Shown here: in pieces, positions 14,802 to 21,718 of the stretch
Layout of the letters: each line of letters opens with the position of its first letter
Position numbering within the stretch: the stretch's first letter is position 1
Assembly (NCBI GenBank): GCA_964396055.1
Contig: CAYNDV010000074.1
Coordinates: 1-21,718, forward strand
Direction: 5' to 3'
Length of the DNA stretch: 21,718 nt
DNA from: CAYJPV01 sp964396055
Lineage (GTDB): Bacteria; Acidobacteriota; Vicinamibacteria; Vicinamibacterales; JAKQTR01
Program-made: the position numbers and the translations under genes
Notes under the pieces: generated by a model
Told to the model about the DNA's origin: nothing
Database searches by the model: none
The model's input: the letters and a program-made list of their open reading frames with translations, nothing else

Positions 14802-17387
14802 GTGAAGTCGAGCAGCATCTGGTCCTGCGCAGTGGTCGCGTTATTGTGCGTCGGGGCGCGACCGGCGTCGGCGGCCAACGGACCGCGCGCCGCGGCGGCA
14901 GGGGCGGGCGGGGCGGGCGGCCGGATCGAGGCCGTGGAACTCACCGGGGCGGCCGCGGTCAAACTCGACGGCGAGTTCACGGAGGCGGCCTGGGAACGGG
15001 CGGTGCCCATCGGCGGTTTCCTGCAGCGCGAGCCGCGCGAAGGCGAGGCCCCGGCTCACCAGACCGAGGTCCGCGTCCTCTACGACAAGGCTCATCTCTA
15101 CGTGGCCGTGCGGGCGTTCGATACGGAGCCGGCGAAGATCGTCGGCATCAGGACGCGGCGCGACGGCAACTCCCCCTCGGACTTCGTCGGCGTCTTCATC
15201 GACAGCTACTACGACCGCCGCACGGGCTACATGTTCGGCGTCAACGCGGCGGGCGTGAAGAAGGACGCGTACTTCTTCAACGACGGCAACCAGGACGACA
15301 GCTGGGACGCGGTGTGGGACGTGCAGGTGTCGAAGGACGATCGCGGCTGGACGGCCGAGTTCCGCATCCCCTTCTCGCAGCTGCGGTTCGTGCCGGGCAA
15401 GGGCGACACCTTCGGGTTCGCGGTCTGGCGCGAGGTGCCGCGCGTCAATGAAATCTCGACCTGGCCCGTCCTGGCCAAGAGCCGCACCGGCTTCGTGTCG
15501 CAGTTCGGCGAACTGGGCGGCCTCAAGCTGGCGGGATCGGCCAAGCGCCTCGAGCTCACGCCGTACGCGGTGGGGCAGGTGCAGACGCAGCCCGGCGGCG
15601 ACGGCAACCCCTTCGTGGTGTCGCCCGAGGGCACCGGCTCCGCGGGCCTCGACCTGAAGTACGCGATGACCCCCGGACTCACGCTGACCGGCACGATCAA
15701 TCCGGACTTCGGGCAGGTCGAGGCCGACCCCGCGGTGGTGAACCTCACCAGCTTCGAAACCTTCTACCAGGAGCGCCGGCCGTTCTTCGTCGAGGGCTCC
15801 GGCAACCTGCGCTTCGACCTGGACTGCAACGACGGGGCCTGCACGGGCCTCTTCTATTCCCGGCGCATCGGGCGCCAGCCCCGCGGCTATCCGGACGTGC
15901 CCGACGGCGGCTACGCGTCGGTGCCGAACCAGACGACGATCATCGGGGCGGCCAAGGTGACCGGGCGGGCCGGCGGGTTCTCGATCGGCGGGCTCAGCGC
16001 CGTGACGGCGGAGGAGGACGGCCGTGTGGCGTTCGGCCTCGACCGCTCGTCGCTGACCGTGGAGCCCCTGACCAGCTACACGCTCGGGCAGGCCAAGCGT
16101 GAGTTCGCCAACCAGTCGTCGCTCGGCTTCATGTTCACCAACACGGCCCGCCGCCTCAACGACGACGTCGGCTTCCTGCCGAGCAGCGCCACGACCGGCG
16201 GCGTGAACTGGGACTGGCGGCTGCTGAACAAGCAGTACTCGGTCACGGGCTACTGGGCCGGCAGCACTGTCCAGGGGAGCGCCGAGGCCATTGACGCGCT
16301 GCAGACCAGTGCCGTGCACAACTACCAGCGGCCCGATGCGGGACACGTGGAGTACGACCCGGCGGCGACGTCGATGAACGGCCACGCCGGCATGCTGGCG
16401 TTCAGCAAGATCGGCGGCAAGCAGGTCCGGTTCAACTTCAACGCCACCTACAAGACGCCCGGCTTCGACATCAACGACGTCGGCTACGTGCGCCGGGCCG
16501 ACACGGTGCAGCAGTCGGGCTGGGTGCAGTTCCGGTGGGACACGCCGACGAAGGCGTTCCGGACGTTCCGGCTGAACCTGAACCAGTGGGCGGGCTGGAA
16601 CTTCGGCGGCGATCGGCGCTCGACCGGCGGCAACGTCAACGCCCACATCGTCCTGAAGTCGAACTGGGCGGCGGGGATGGGCGTGAACCTGCAGGCGTCG
16701 GGCGTGGACGACCGGGCCACCCGCGGGGGGCCGTCCTTCACGTCGAAGCAGGGCGGCAACGGCTGGTACTACATCAACACCGACGAGCGGAAGGCGCTCA
16801 GTGGCGCCTGGATGGGCTTCTACTACCGCGACGAGACGGGGTCGACCGAGTACGGCTTCGACCCGGAGATCACGTGGCGGCCCGCTTCGTTCCTCAGCCT
16901 GAGCGGCGGGGTCAACTACGCGAAGTCCGACGACGACACGCAGTGGGTGGAGAATGTCGAACTGCCCGACACCACGCACTACGTCTTCGGCCGGATCCGG
17001 CAGACCACCGTCGGGCTGACCGCCCGGGTCAACTACACGATTACGCCGAACCTCACGGTGCAGCTCTACGCGCAGCCGTTCGTGTCGACCGGGTCGTACG
17101 CGGAGTTCAAGGAACTGAGCGCCCCGCACGCCCAGCCGTACCCGAGCCAGTTCAGTGCCTACCCGTACGGCGGCAACCCGGATTTCAACTACAAGTCCTT
17201 CCGCATGACGAACGTGCTGCGCTGGGAATACAAGCCCGGCTCGGCCCTCTACGTCGTCTGGCAGCAGGGACGCGAGGACGTCACCGAGTACGGCCGCTTC
17301 CGCTTCCAGCAGGACTTCTCCGACATCTTCGGCATCCCCGGCTCGAACGTGTTCCTGGTGAAGTTCTCGTACTGGCTCAATTACTAG
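14802..17387 (+). CDS. DUF5916 outer-membrane-type protein with N-terminal CBM9-like domain
   Basis: The start is a GTG at 14802, preceded by a strong Shine-Dalgarno (GGAGGAG, 14790-14796), giving 861 residues. A signal peptide is evident: MKSSSIWSCAVVALLCVGARPASA, with likely cleavage after residue 24. Residues 45-220 hold a CBM9-like beta-sandwich (VKLDGEFTEAAWERA, VRVLYDKAHLYVAVRAFD, GWTAEFRIPFSQLRF). The remaining 600 or so residues fit DUF5916, with the conserved FYQERRPFFVEGS block near 323-335 and alternating aromatic and polar strands, including LTPYAVGQV and VFLVKFSYWLNY at the C-terminus; the terminal aromatic is typical of an outer-membrane beta-barrel. The substrate is unknown; CBM9 hints at a glycan. 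Its stop is followed at once by GGCCGTTCGG repeats. The gene stands alone, divergent from the ATPase. Confidence 0.88.
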   Translation: MKSSSIWSCAVVALLCVGARPASAANGPRAAAAGAGGAGGRIEAVELTGAAAVKLDGEFTEAAWERAVPIGGFLQREPREGEAPAHQTEVRVLYDKAHLYVAVRAFDTEPAKIVGIRTRRDGNSPSDFVGVFIDSYYDRRTGYMFGVNAAGVKKDAYFFNDGNQDDSWDAVWDVQVSKDDRGWTAEFRIPFSQLRFVPGKGDTFGFAVWREVPRVNEISTWPVLAKSRTGFVSQFGELGGLKLAGSAKRLELTPYAVGQVQTQPGGDGNPFVVSPEGTGSAGLDLKYAMTPGLTLTGTINPDFGQVEADPAVVNLTSFETFYQERRPFFVEGSGNLRFDLDCNDGACTGLFYSRRIGRQPRGYPDVPDGGYASVPNQTTIIGAAKVTGRAGGFSIGGLSAVTAEEDGRVAFGLDRSSLTVEPLTSYTLGQAKREFANQSSLGFMFTNTARRLNDDVGFLPSSATTGGVNWDWRLLNKQYSVTGYWAGSTVQGSAEAIDALQTSAVHNYQRPDAGHVEYDPAATSMNGHAGMLAFSKIGGKQVRFNFNATYKTPGFDINDVGYVRRADTVQQSGWVQFRWDTPTKAFRTFRLNLNQWAGWNFGGDRRSTGGNVNAHIVLKSNWAAGMGVNLQASGVDDRATRGGPSFTSKQGGNGWYYINTDERKALSGAWMGFYYRDETGSTEYGFDPEITWRPASFLSLSGGVNYAKSDDDTQWVENVELPDTTHYVFGRIRQTTVGLTARVNYTITPNLTVQLYAQPFVSTGSYAEFKELSAPHAQPYPSQFSAYPYGGNPDFNYKSFRMTNVLRWEYKPGSALYVVWQQGREDVTEYGRFRFQQDFSDIFGIPGSNVFLVKFSYWLNY

Positions 17388-17436
17388 GCCGTTCGGCTCT
17401 GGGCCGTTCGGCCGTTCGGCGGAGATCGGCCGTTCA
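17387..17436. repeat. GGCCGTTCGG short repeat cluster
   Basis: GGCCGTTCGG or a one-base variant occurs four times: 17387-17396 (starting within the DUF5916 stop), 17402-17411, 17411-17419 and 17428-17436. GGCCG-TT-CGGCC at 17402-17413 can fold into a small hairpin. It may serve as a weak terminator, but the tandem nature suggests a repeat element. Confidence 0.6.
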
Positions 17437-17453
17437 GCGTGACAGCGTGATCC

Positions 17454-17483
17454 CTTCTTGCTTCTTGCTTCTTGCTTCTGACA
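17454..17483. repeat. Heptameric tandem repeat CTTCTTG
   Basis: There are three exact copies of CTTCTTG (17454-17474) followed by CTTCTGACA. The same terminal string GCTTCTGACA ends the related array at 18256-18265. The cluster lies in the gap between the DUF5916 and usp genes. Confidence 0.8.
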
Positions 17484-17490
17484 ATCCTCA

Positions 17491-17546
17491 ACGCCCCACG
17501 CCCCACGCCCCACGCCCCACGCCCCACGCCCCACGCCCCACGCCCC
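17491..17546. repeat. Heptameric tandem repeat ACGCCCC, eight copies
   Basis: Eight exact head-to-tail copies of ACGCCCC occupy 56 bases. The array lies immediately before the candidate usp promoter at 17551 and a few bases after the CTTCTTG array. Perfect identity of all copies implies recent expansion or ongoing slippage. Confidence 0.9.
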
Positions 17547-17550
17547 AACC

Positions 17551-17579
17551 TTGAAGATCACGGTGCCTGGCGCCATAAT
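17551..17579 (+). promoter_or_regulatory. Sigma-70 type promoter for the usp gene
   Basis: TTGAAG (17551-17556) is followed by 17 bases and CATAAT (17574-17579), matching four and five of six consensus bases. Transcription would start near 17586, leaving a leader of about 83 bases that is rich in C runs. The ACGCCCC array ends four bases upstream of the -35, so array length could affect this promoter. Confidence 0.55.
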
Positions 17580-17668
17580 GGCCCCGGTTCCGGGGAGCGG
17601 CGCCAGTGGGAGCCTTCCTGGCCCCTGGTTGCCCCGGCCCCGAGCCCCCAGCCCCGGAGGAGGTCCCG

Positions 17669-18136
17669 ATGTTCACCCTGAAGACCATCCTCGTGCCCAC
17701 CGACTTCAGCGATGCCTCACTGGCGGCCCTCGACTACGCCAAGGGCCTCGCCGCCGAGTTCGGCGCCTCCATCCATCTCGTGCACGTGATGGAGGACCTG
17801 CTGGCCCACGCCTGGTCGGCGGAGGTGTACGTGGCCTCCATGCCCAACCTCCGCGACGAGATCGAGAAGGAGGCCCGCGAACGGCTCGCGACGGTGCTGA
17901 CCGCCGACGAGATGCGTCAGTTCGACGTGCAGGCCGCAATCGTGGCGGGCAATCCCTTCCTGGAAATCATCCGGTACGCGCGCGCCCAAGACATCGACCT
18001 GATTGTGATCGGCACCCACGGCCGGGGCCCCATCGCCCACATGCTGCTCGGCAGCGTGGCCGAGAAGGTCGTGCGCAAGTCGCCGTGCCCCGTGCTGACG
18101 GTGCGCGGCGCCCAGCACGAGTTCGTGATGCCGTAG
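17669..18136 (+). CDS. Universal stress protein (UspA family)
   Basis: The ATG at 17669 is preceded by GGAGGAGGT (17656-17664) and gives 155 residues, the usual size for a single-domain USP. The sequence opens FTLKTILVPTDFSDAS, the standard first strand and ATP-site Asp. The C-terminal part has DIDLIVIGTHGRGPIAHMLLGSVAEKVVRKSPCPVLTV, containing the G-2x-G-9x-G-S nucleotide-binding motif, so an ATP-binding subtype is likely. USPs are soluble cytoplasmic proteins of the HUP fold induced by stress. The longer reading from 17606 is proline-rich and not family-like. The gene has its own promoter, and a CAGAAGA heptad array starts 15 bases after its stop. Confidence 0.93.
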   Translation: MFTLKTILVPTDFSDASLAALDYAKGLAAEFGASIHLVHVMEDLLAHAWSAEVYVASMPNLRDEIEKEARERLATVLTADEMRQFDVQAAIVAGNPFLEIIRYARAQDIDLIVIGTHGRGPIAHMLLGSVAEKVVRKSPCPVLTVRGAQHEFVMP

Positions 18137-18150
18137 GGGAGGCGAGGGAG

Positions 18151-18183
<33 letters not shown>

Positions 18184-18222
18184 CGGCTGCCGGCGCGCTG
18201 GAAGGGCGGGTCGGCCACCTGC

Positions 18223-18228
18223 TATGCT
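18223..18228 (+). promoter_or_regulatory. Weak candidate -10 (TATGCT) for the lyase operon
   Basis: TATGCT matches four of six -10 bases and lies about 50 bases before the ATG at 18279, between the CAGAAGA and CTTCTGG arrays. No -35 is evident. It is the only candidate in this gap. Confidence 0.3.
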
Positions 18229-18235
18229 GAGTGCA

Positions 18236-18265
18236 TCTTCTTGATTCTGGCTTCTGGCTTCTGAC
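18236..18265. repeat. Heptameric repeat CTTCTTG/ATTCTGG/CTTCTGG/CTTCTGACA
   Basis: Three consecutive heptads (CTTCTTG, ATTCTGG, CTTCTGG) end in CTTCTGACA. The array lies in the presumed leader of the lyase operon, 14 bases before its ATG, and mirrors the CAGAAGA array at 18151. Confidence 0.75.
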
Positions 18266-18278
18266 AGGTGTCGATCCC

Positions 18279-19733
18279 ATGCGTTTCGCCCCGCCATACG
18301 TGTCCCTCGTCCTCAACGAGAACTTCGAGGACGCGAAGGCGCTGTTTCTCGAGCCCCTGATGGCGGTGCACCAGGCCCACCTGGTGATGCTCGCGCAGTG
18401 CGGCATCGTGTCCCGCGACGACGCGAAGGCCCTCGCGGCCGGCTTGCGCGGCATCGACGTCCAGCAGGTGAAGTCCGTCGTCTACGACGGGACGTACGAA
18501 GACCTGTTCTTCTACCTCGAGCGGCGGCTCGTGGAGGCCTGCGGGGCGGACGTGGCGGGGCGGCTCCACACGGCGCGCAGCCGCAACGACATCGACATGA
18601 CGCTCTACCGCATGCGCCAGCGGCAGTACGTCCTGGCGCTGGCGGAGGCGGCGCTCGGCCTGCGGGAGGCCCTGGTCGACCTGGCCGGCCGGCACCGCGA
18701 CACCGTGCTGGCCCTCCATACCCACACGCAGCCGGCACAGCCGTCCACGGTGGCCCACTACCTGCTGGCCGTGATCGAGCAGCTCGAACGCGACGCCACG
18801 CGCCTGCGGGCCGCCTTCGCGACGACGAACCGCAACCCGCTCGGCGCGTGCGCCATCACCGGGACAGGCTTCCCGATCGACCGGACCCTCACCAGCCGGC
18901 TGCTCGGCTTCGACGGACCGACCGGCAACACCTACGGCAGCATCGCGACGGTGGATTACCTGCTCGAGAACGTCGCGGCCGCCGCGGTCCTGATCACGGG
19001 CGTGGGGCGGTTCGTCCAGGACATGTTGCTGTGGGCGACATCCGAGTTCGGGTACCTGCGGCTCGGCGACGGGTTCGTCCAGGGCAGCAGCATCATGCCG
19101 CAGAAGCGCAACCCGGTGGCGCTGGAGCACGCCCGCGCCATCGGCAGCAAGGCGCTCGGCGAGGCCGTGGCCATCCAGGTGGCGATCCACAACACGCCGT
19201 TTGGCGACATCGTGGACACCGAAGACGACCTGCAGCCGCTGGTGGACCGGATGTTCCACGACGGGTGCCGCGCGGTCACGCTCACGGGTGCCGCGCTGGC
19301 CAGTGCGAGCTTCGACGCCGACCGCCTCGCGCGCCGGGCGGGGGAGTCGTTCATCACCATCACCGAGCTCGCGGACACCCTCGTGCGCGACCACGGCCTG
19401 CCGTTCGACACCGCCCACGCCATTGCCCGGCGCGTCGTCGAGGCGCGCACGGCCGACCCGCACGTGGGGCTCGCCGGCGTGGTCACGGCGGCCGTCCGGG
19501 AACTCGCCGGCCGGACCGTGGCCTACACCGACGCCGAGCTGGCCACCATCGTGTGTCCCCGGCACTTCGTTTCGGTGCGGACCACTCACGGAGGGCCGGC
19601 TCCGGACGTCACCGCGGCCGCCCTCGCCGACGCGCACGCGCGATTGCGCGATGATCGATCCTGGCTCTCCGCGCGGCGCCAGGCCCTGGACGATGCCCGG
19701 GCCACGCTCGCCAGGGAGGTAGACGCCCTATGA
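18279..19733 (+). CDS. argH: Argininosuccinate lyase-like protein (fumarase/aspartase superfamily)
   Basis: I chose the ATG at 18279 (484 residues); an upstream ATG at 18231 would read through the heptad repeat. Superfamily signatures are HTARSRND (97-104), HTHTQPAQP (147-155) and GSSIMPQKRNP (269-279), the last carrying the catalytic serine loop. ArgH splits argininosuccinate into arginine and fumarate. Differences from standard ArgH are clear: the N-terminal LWGGRF block is missing, HTGRSRNDQ is HTARSRNDI, and no arginine genes are nearby. Its stop overlaps (ATGA) the start of a tiny membrane protein, which is one base from an SSS symporter, so lyase and transporter are probably co-expressed. 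It may be the housekeeping ArgH of a divergent clade or a lyase for an imported aspartate-derived compound. The superfamily call is firm; the substrate is less so. Confidence 0.85.
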   Translation: MRFAPPYVSLVLNENFEDAKALFLEPLMAVHQAHLVMLAQCGIVSRDDAKALAAGLRGIDVQQVKSVVYDGTYEDLFFYLERRLVEACGADVAGRLHTARSRNDIDMTLYRMRQRQYVLALAEAALGLREALVDLAGRHRDTVLALHTHTQPAQPSTVAHYLLAVIEQLERDATRLRAAFATTNRNPLGACAITGTGFPIDRTLTSRLLGFDGPTGNTYGSIATVDYLLENVAAAAVLITGVGRFVQDMLLWATSEFGYLRLGDGFVQGSSIMPQKRNPVALEHARAIGSKALGEAVAIQVAIHNTPFGDIVDTEDDLQPLVDRMFHDGCRAVTLTGAALASASFDADRLARRAGESFITITELADTLVRDHGLPFDTAHAIARRVVEARTADPHVGLAGVVTAAVRELAGRTVAYTDAELATIVCPRHFVSVRTTHGGPAPDVTAAALADAHARLRDDRSWLSARRQALDDARATLAREVDAL

Positions 19734-19870
19734 CCGATCCGTCTCGTCCCGCCGTCGTCCTTGACGAGGAGGCCCGGGGGTTCCTGCGGCGAACCGGGGC
19801 CCTCGTGATCGCCATCGAAGTCGCCGTCGTCGCCGCCATCTGGGTCTTCCAGTGGTGGTTCGGGCGCTGA
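19730..19870 (+). CDS. 46-residue single-pass membrane protein between lyase and symporter
   Basis: The ATG at 19730 overlaps the lyase stop by four bases, and GGGAGGT at 19714-19720 is a strong Shine-Dalgarno. The translation has a polar N-terminus with acidic and basic residues (DEEARGFLRRTG, residues 12-23), then a hydrophobic segment at about 24-43 (ALVIAIEVAVVAAIWVFQWW), and ends in FGR. The TGA is one base before the symporter ATG. Coding reality is supported by overlap at one end, near-contact at the other, and a clean membrane helix. I do not recognise the family. Some SSS symporters (for example those with DUF4212) have a small partner subunit, but that one has two helices and no similarity is evident. 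A single-pass accessory subunit is an inference. Confidence 0.7.
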   Translation: MTDPSRPAVVLDEEARGFLRRTGALVIAIEVAVVAAIWVFQWWFGR

Positions 19871-19871
19871 C

Positions 19872-21572
19872 ATGGGGATCATCGACTGGATCGTCGTGGC
19901 GGTGTACCTCGTGTGGATCGTCTGGGACGGCCTGCGGCGGTCGAAGGCGACGCACGAAGTGGAAGGCTACTTCCTGGCGAACCGCGGCCTGCCCTGGTGG
20001 GCCGTCGGCCTGTCGGTGATGGCCACGCAGCTGTCGGCCATCACGCTGGTGGGGACCACCGGGCGCGGGTACGCCGAGGGGATGAGCATCGTGCAGCTCT
20101 ACCTCGGCCTGCCGATCGCCATGGTGATCCTCTCGGTGACGGTGGTGCCGTTTTTCTACCGGGCCGGGGTGTTCACGGCCTACGAGTACCTCGAGCGCCG
20201 GTTCGACGCGAAGACGCGGACGCTGGCGAGCGCCCTCTTCCTGCTGTCGCGCAGCCTCTCGTGCGGCGTCGTGATCGCCGCGCCGGCGGTCATCCTGTCG
20301 ATCGTGCTCGGCTGGAACCTCACGCTGACGATCCTGGGCATCGGCGTACCCACCGTGCTCTACACCATGGTGGGCGGCGTCCAGGCGGTGACGTGGACCG
20401 ACGTGAAGCAGATGGTGGTGATTGTCGCCGCCGTGGGGGCCGCCGTCGTGCTGCTGGTGCTCCAGTTGCCCGACGAACTCGGCCTGGGCGGCGCCCTGCA
20501 GATGGCCGGTGCCACTGGCCGGCTGCAGGCCCTGGACTTCCAGTGGGACCCGAACAAGACCTACACGTTCTGGTCGGGGCTCATCGGCGGGCTGTTCCTG
20601 ATGCTGTCGTACTTCGGCTGCGATCAGAGCCAGGTGCAGCGGTACCTGACGGCCAAGTCGGTGGGTGAGGGGCGGCAGTCCCTGCTCATGAGCGCCTACT
20701 GGAAGATCCCGCTCCAGTTCTTCATCCCGCTCATCGGCGTCCTGATGTTCGTGTTCTTCGTGTTCCACGAGCCGCCGATGCTCTTCAACCCGCAGCACGA
20801 CCGGGCGGTTCGGACGAGTGCCAGGGGCAGCGAGTACGTGGCGCTGGAACAGCGCTTCACCGCGGCGTTCGAGGCCCGCAAGGACGCGGGCGCGGGCGTC
20901 GCGGCCGCGCACCGCGCCAACGACCCGGCCGCCATCGCGTCCGCCGAGTCGCGGTTCAGGGACGCTGATGCCGCCGTGGCGGGGGTGCGCGCCGAGGCCA
21001 CGCGCCTGGTCCGGGATGTCACCGGCGACCGCGAGTTCGGGGACACCAACTACGTCTTCCCGACCTTCGTCACCCGGCACATGCCGGTGGGCCTGGTCGG
21101 CCTCATCATCGCCGCCATTTTCGCGGCGGCGATGTCGACCATCGCGGCCGAACTGAACTCCCTGTCGACGGCCACCATCATCGACTTCTACCGGCGGTTC
21201 GTGAAGACCGACGGCAGCGACGCGCACTACCTGACCGCGTCGAAGCTGGCGACCGGGGCGTGGGGCCTGCTGGCATGCGTGGTGGCCGTCTACGCCACGT
21301 CGCTCGGCCCGCTCATCGACGTCGTGAACCGCTTCGGGTCGTTCTTCTACGGGTCGCTGCTCGGCGTGTTCGTGCTGGCCATCGTCACGCCGCGCGCGAC
21401 CAGCGCCGGCGCCTTCTGGGGCCTGCTGGCCGGCATGGCCGCCGTGGCCGCCGTGGCGCTCACCACGTCCATCGCCTTCCTCTGGCACAACGTCGTCGGC
21501 GCCGTGACGGTGGTGGTGGTGGGGCTGGGGGTCAGTGGAGTCGGGAAGAAGACAGAAGGCAGAAGACAGTAG
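19872..21572 (+). CDS. Sodium:solute symporter family (SSS) transporter
   Basis: This 566-residue inner-membrane protein has about 13 hydrophobic segments. SSS hallmarks are the early ANRGLPWWAVGLSVMATQLSAIT (about residues 36-58, the substrate/sodium half-helix region), TAYEYLERRFD, MVGGVQAVTWTDVKQ, SYFGCDQSQVQRYLTAKS, and AAIFAAAMSTIAAELNSLSTA (the second sodium-site region). Between residues 299 and 394 lies a hydrophilic, Ala/Arg/Glu-rich insert (EYVALEQRFTAAFEARKDAG and onward) that looks helical or coiled-coil and is absent from compact SSS members such as PutP. The start is one base after a 46-residue membrane protein gene. The C-terminus (GVGKKTEGRRQ) is coded by a heptad repeat, so the original tail may have been replaced. 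The substrate is unknown; the neighbouring lyase suggests an amino-acid-like or dicarboxylate compound. Confidence 0.92.
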   Translation: MGIIDWIVVAVYLVWIVWDGLRRSKATHEVEGYFLANRGLPWWAVGLSVMATQLSAITLVGTTGRGYAEGMSIVQLYLGLPIAMVILSVTVVPFFYRAGVFTAYEYLERRFDAKTRTLASALFLLSRSLSCGVVIAAPAVILSIVLGWNLTLTILGIGVPTVLYTMVGGVQAVTWTDVKQMVVIVAAVGAAVVLLVLQLPDELGLGGALQMAGATGRLQALDFQWDPNKTYTFWSGLIGGLFLMLSYFGCDQSQVQRYLTAKSVGEGRQSLLMSAYWKIPLQFFIPLIGVLMFVFFVFHEPPMLFNPQHDRAVRTSARGSEYVALEQRFTAAFEARKDAGAGVAAAHRANDPAAIASAESRFRDADAAVAGVRAEATRLVRDVTGDREFGDTNYVFPTFVTRHMPVGLVGLIIAAIFAAAMSTIAAELNSLSTATIIDFYRRFVKTDGSDAHYLTASKLATGAWGLLACVVAVYATSLGPLIDVVNRFGSFFYGSLLGVFVLAIVTPRATSAGAFWGLLAGMAAVAAVALTTSIAFLWHNVVGAVTVVVVGLGVSGVGKKTEGRRQ

Positions 21573-21585
21573 ACAGAAGCAGGAA
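21547..21585. repeat. Degenerate GACAGAA heptad array overlapping the symporter 3' end
   Basis: From 21551 the units read GACAGAA, GGCAGAA, GACAGTA, GACAGAA, GCAGGAA in strict 7-base phase. The first three lie within the symporter gene, and the TAG stop (21570-21572) arises from the GACAGTA unit. It is related to the CAGAAGA array at 18151. Confidence 0.75.
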
Positions 21586-21605
21586 CGAGCACGCCTCAAC
21601 GATCC

Positions 21606-21653
21606 GGGCGCGGCAGGTGGCAGGGCTGAAGCCCTGCACTACGTGCCGCGCCC
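21606..21653. repeat. Nested palindrome (REP-like), 48 bp
   Basis: The outer arms GGGCGCGGCA (21606-21615) and TGCCGCGCCC (21644-21653) are perfectly complementary. Inside lies an 8-base stem with a GA loop (21620-21637, GCAGGGCT-GA-AGCCCTGC). The core GGGCTGAAGCCC matches the family of palindromes at 1051-1127. It may form a cruciform or a 3' end structure for the symporter transcript. Confidence 0.75.
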
Positions 21654-21663
21654 GTCGTCTCTT

Positions 21664-21698
21664 TCTAGCCTCTAGCCTCTAGCCTCTAGCCTCTAGGC
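21664..21698. repeat. Heptameric tandem repeat TCTAGCC
   Basis: Four exact copies of TCTAGCC (21664-21691) and a variant TCTAGGC. It is the last of the heptad arrays and lies 10 bases after the nested palindrome. The remaining bases to the window end contain TTGACG, which could be a -35, but the window stops before a -10 can be judged. Confidence 0.85.
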
Positions 21699-21718
21699 TT
21701 CGCCCCCTTGACGTACTT

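Noticed and set aside
17454..17546. CRISPR-like array
   Set aside because: Units are seven bases long with no spacers; these are simple tandem repeats.
14841..17576. Minus-strand open frame of 911 codons
   Set aside because: It lies opposite the DUF5916 gene, starts in the ACGCCCC array and has shadow-type composition without motifs.
18231..18278. N-terminal extension of the ArgH-like lyase
   Set aside because: It is translated from the CTTCTGG heptad repeat and starts only a few bases after the candidate -10.

Overview
The window is very GC-rich, densely coded and mostly on the plus strand. The gene families (a DUF5916 outer-membrane-type protein, a DUF4199 membrane protein, a PF00756-type esterase, an SSS symporter with a long hydrophilic insert) and the many heptameric tandem arrays and GGCTKMAGCC-core palindromes between genes fit Acidobacteriota, most likely the Vicinamibacteria (subdivision 6). 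This placement rests on recall of similar proteins and repeats. There is no rRNA or tRNA to confirm it.

Region 1 (1-6590): an amidohydrolase, probably cut by the left edge, is followed by a short stretch of REP-like palindromes. Then come five tightly packed genes: a YbdK/GCS2 carboxylate-amine ligase, an ATP-grasp protein, a circularly permuted ATP-grasp (glutathionylspermidine-synthase-like) protein, a class I glutamine amidotransferase-like protein and a TyrA-like dehydrogenase. The four internal junctions are 10 bases, a 4-base ATGA overlap, 2 bases and 2 bases, so this is almost certainly one operon. It looks like an amide- or peptide-bond-forming small-molecule pathway with no product I can name, and it is the best candidate here for an undescribed system.

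Region 2 (6591-10716): a DUF4199 membrane protein, then the complete de novo NAD quinolinate pathway in the order nadA-nadC-nadB: aspartate to iminoaspartate (NadB), to quinolinate (NadA), to nicotinate mononucleotide (NadC). A TACAAT -10 element lies just before nadA.

Region 3 (10713-14801): an esterase on the minus strand whose stop shares a CTAG with the nadB stop, a divergent 101-residue His/Cys-rich unknown protein behind a strong promoter (TTGACA, 17 bases, TACGTT), and on the minus strand a P2A-type Ca2+-transporting ATPase.

Region 4 (14802-21718): a DUF5916 protein with a GTG start and a signal peptide, a UspA-type stress protein, and a three-gene operon of an ArgH-like lyase, a 46-residue single-pass membrane protein and an SSS-family symporter. 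The gaps here hold heptameric arrays (CTTCTTG, ACGCCCC, CAGAAGA, CTTCTGG, TCTAGCC). One array runs into the 3' end of the symporter gene and appears to supply its last codons and stop. No gap between genes exceeds 300 bases, and I saw no CRISPR array, insertion sequence, tRNA or rRNA.
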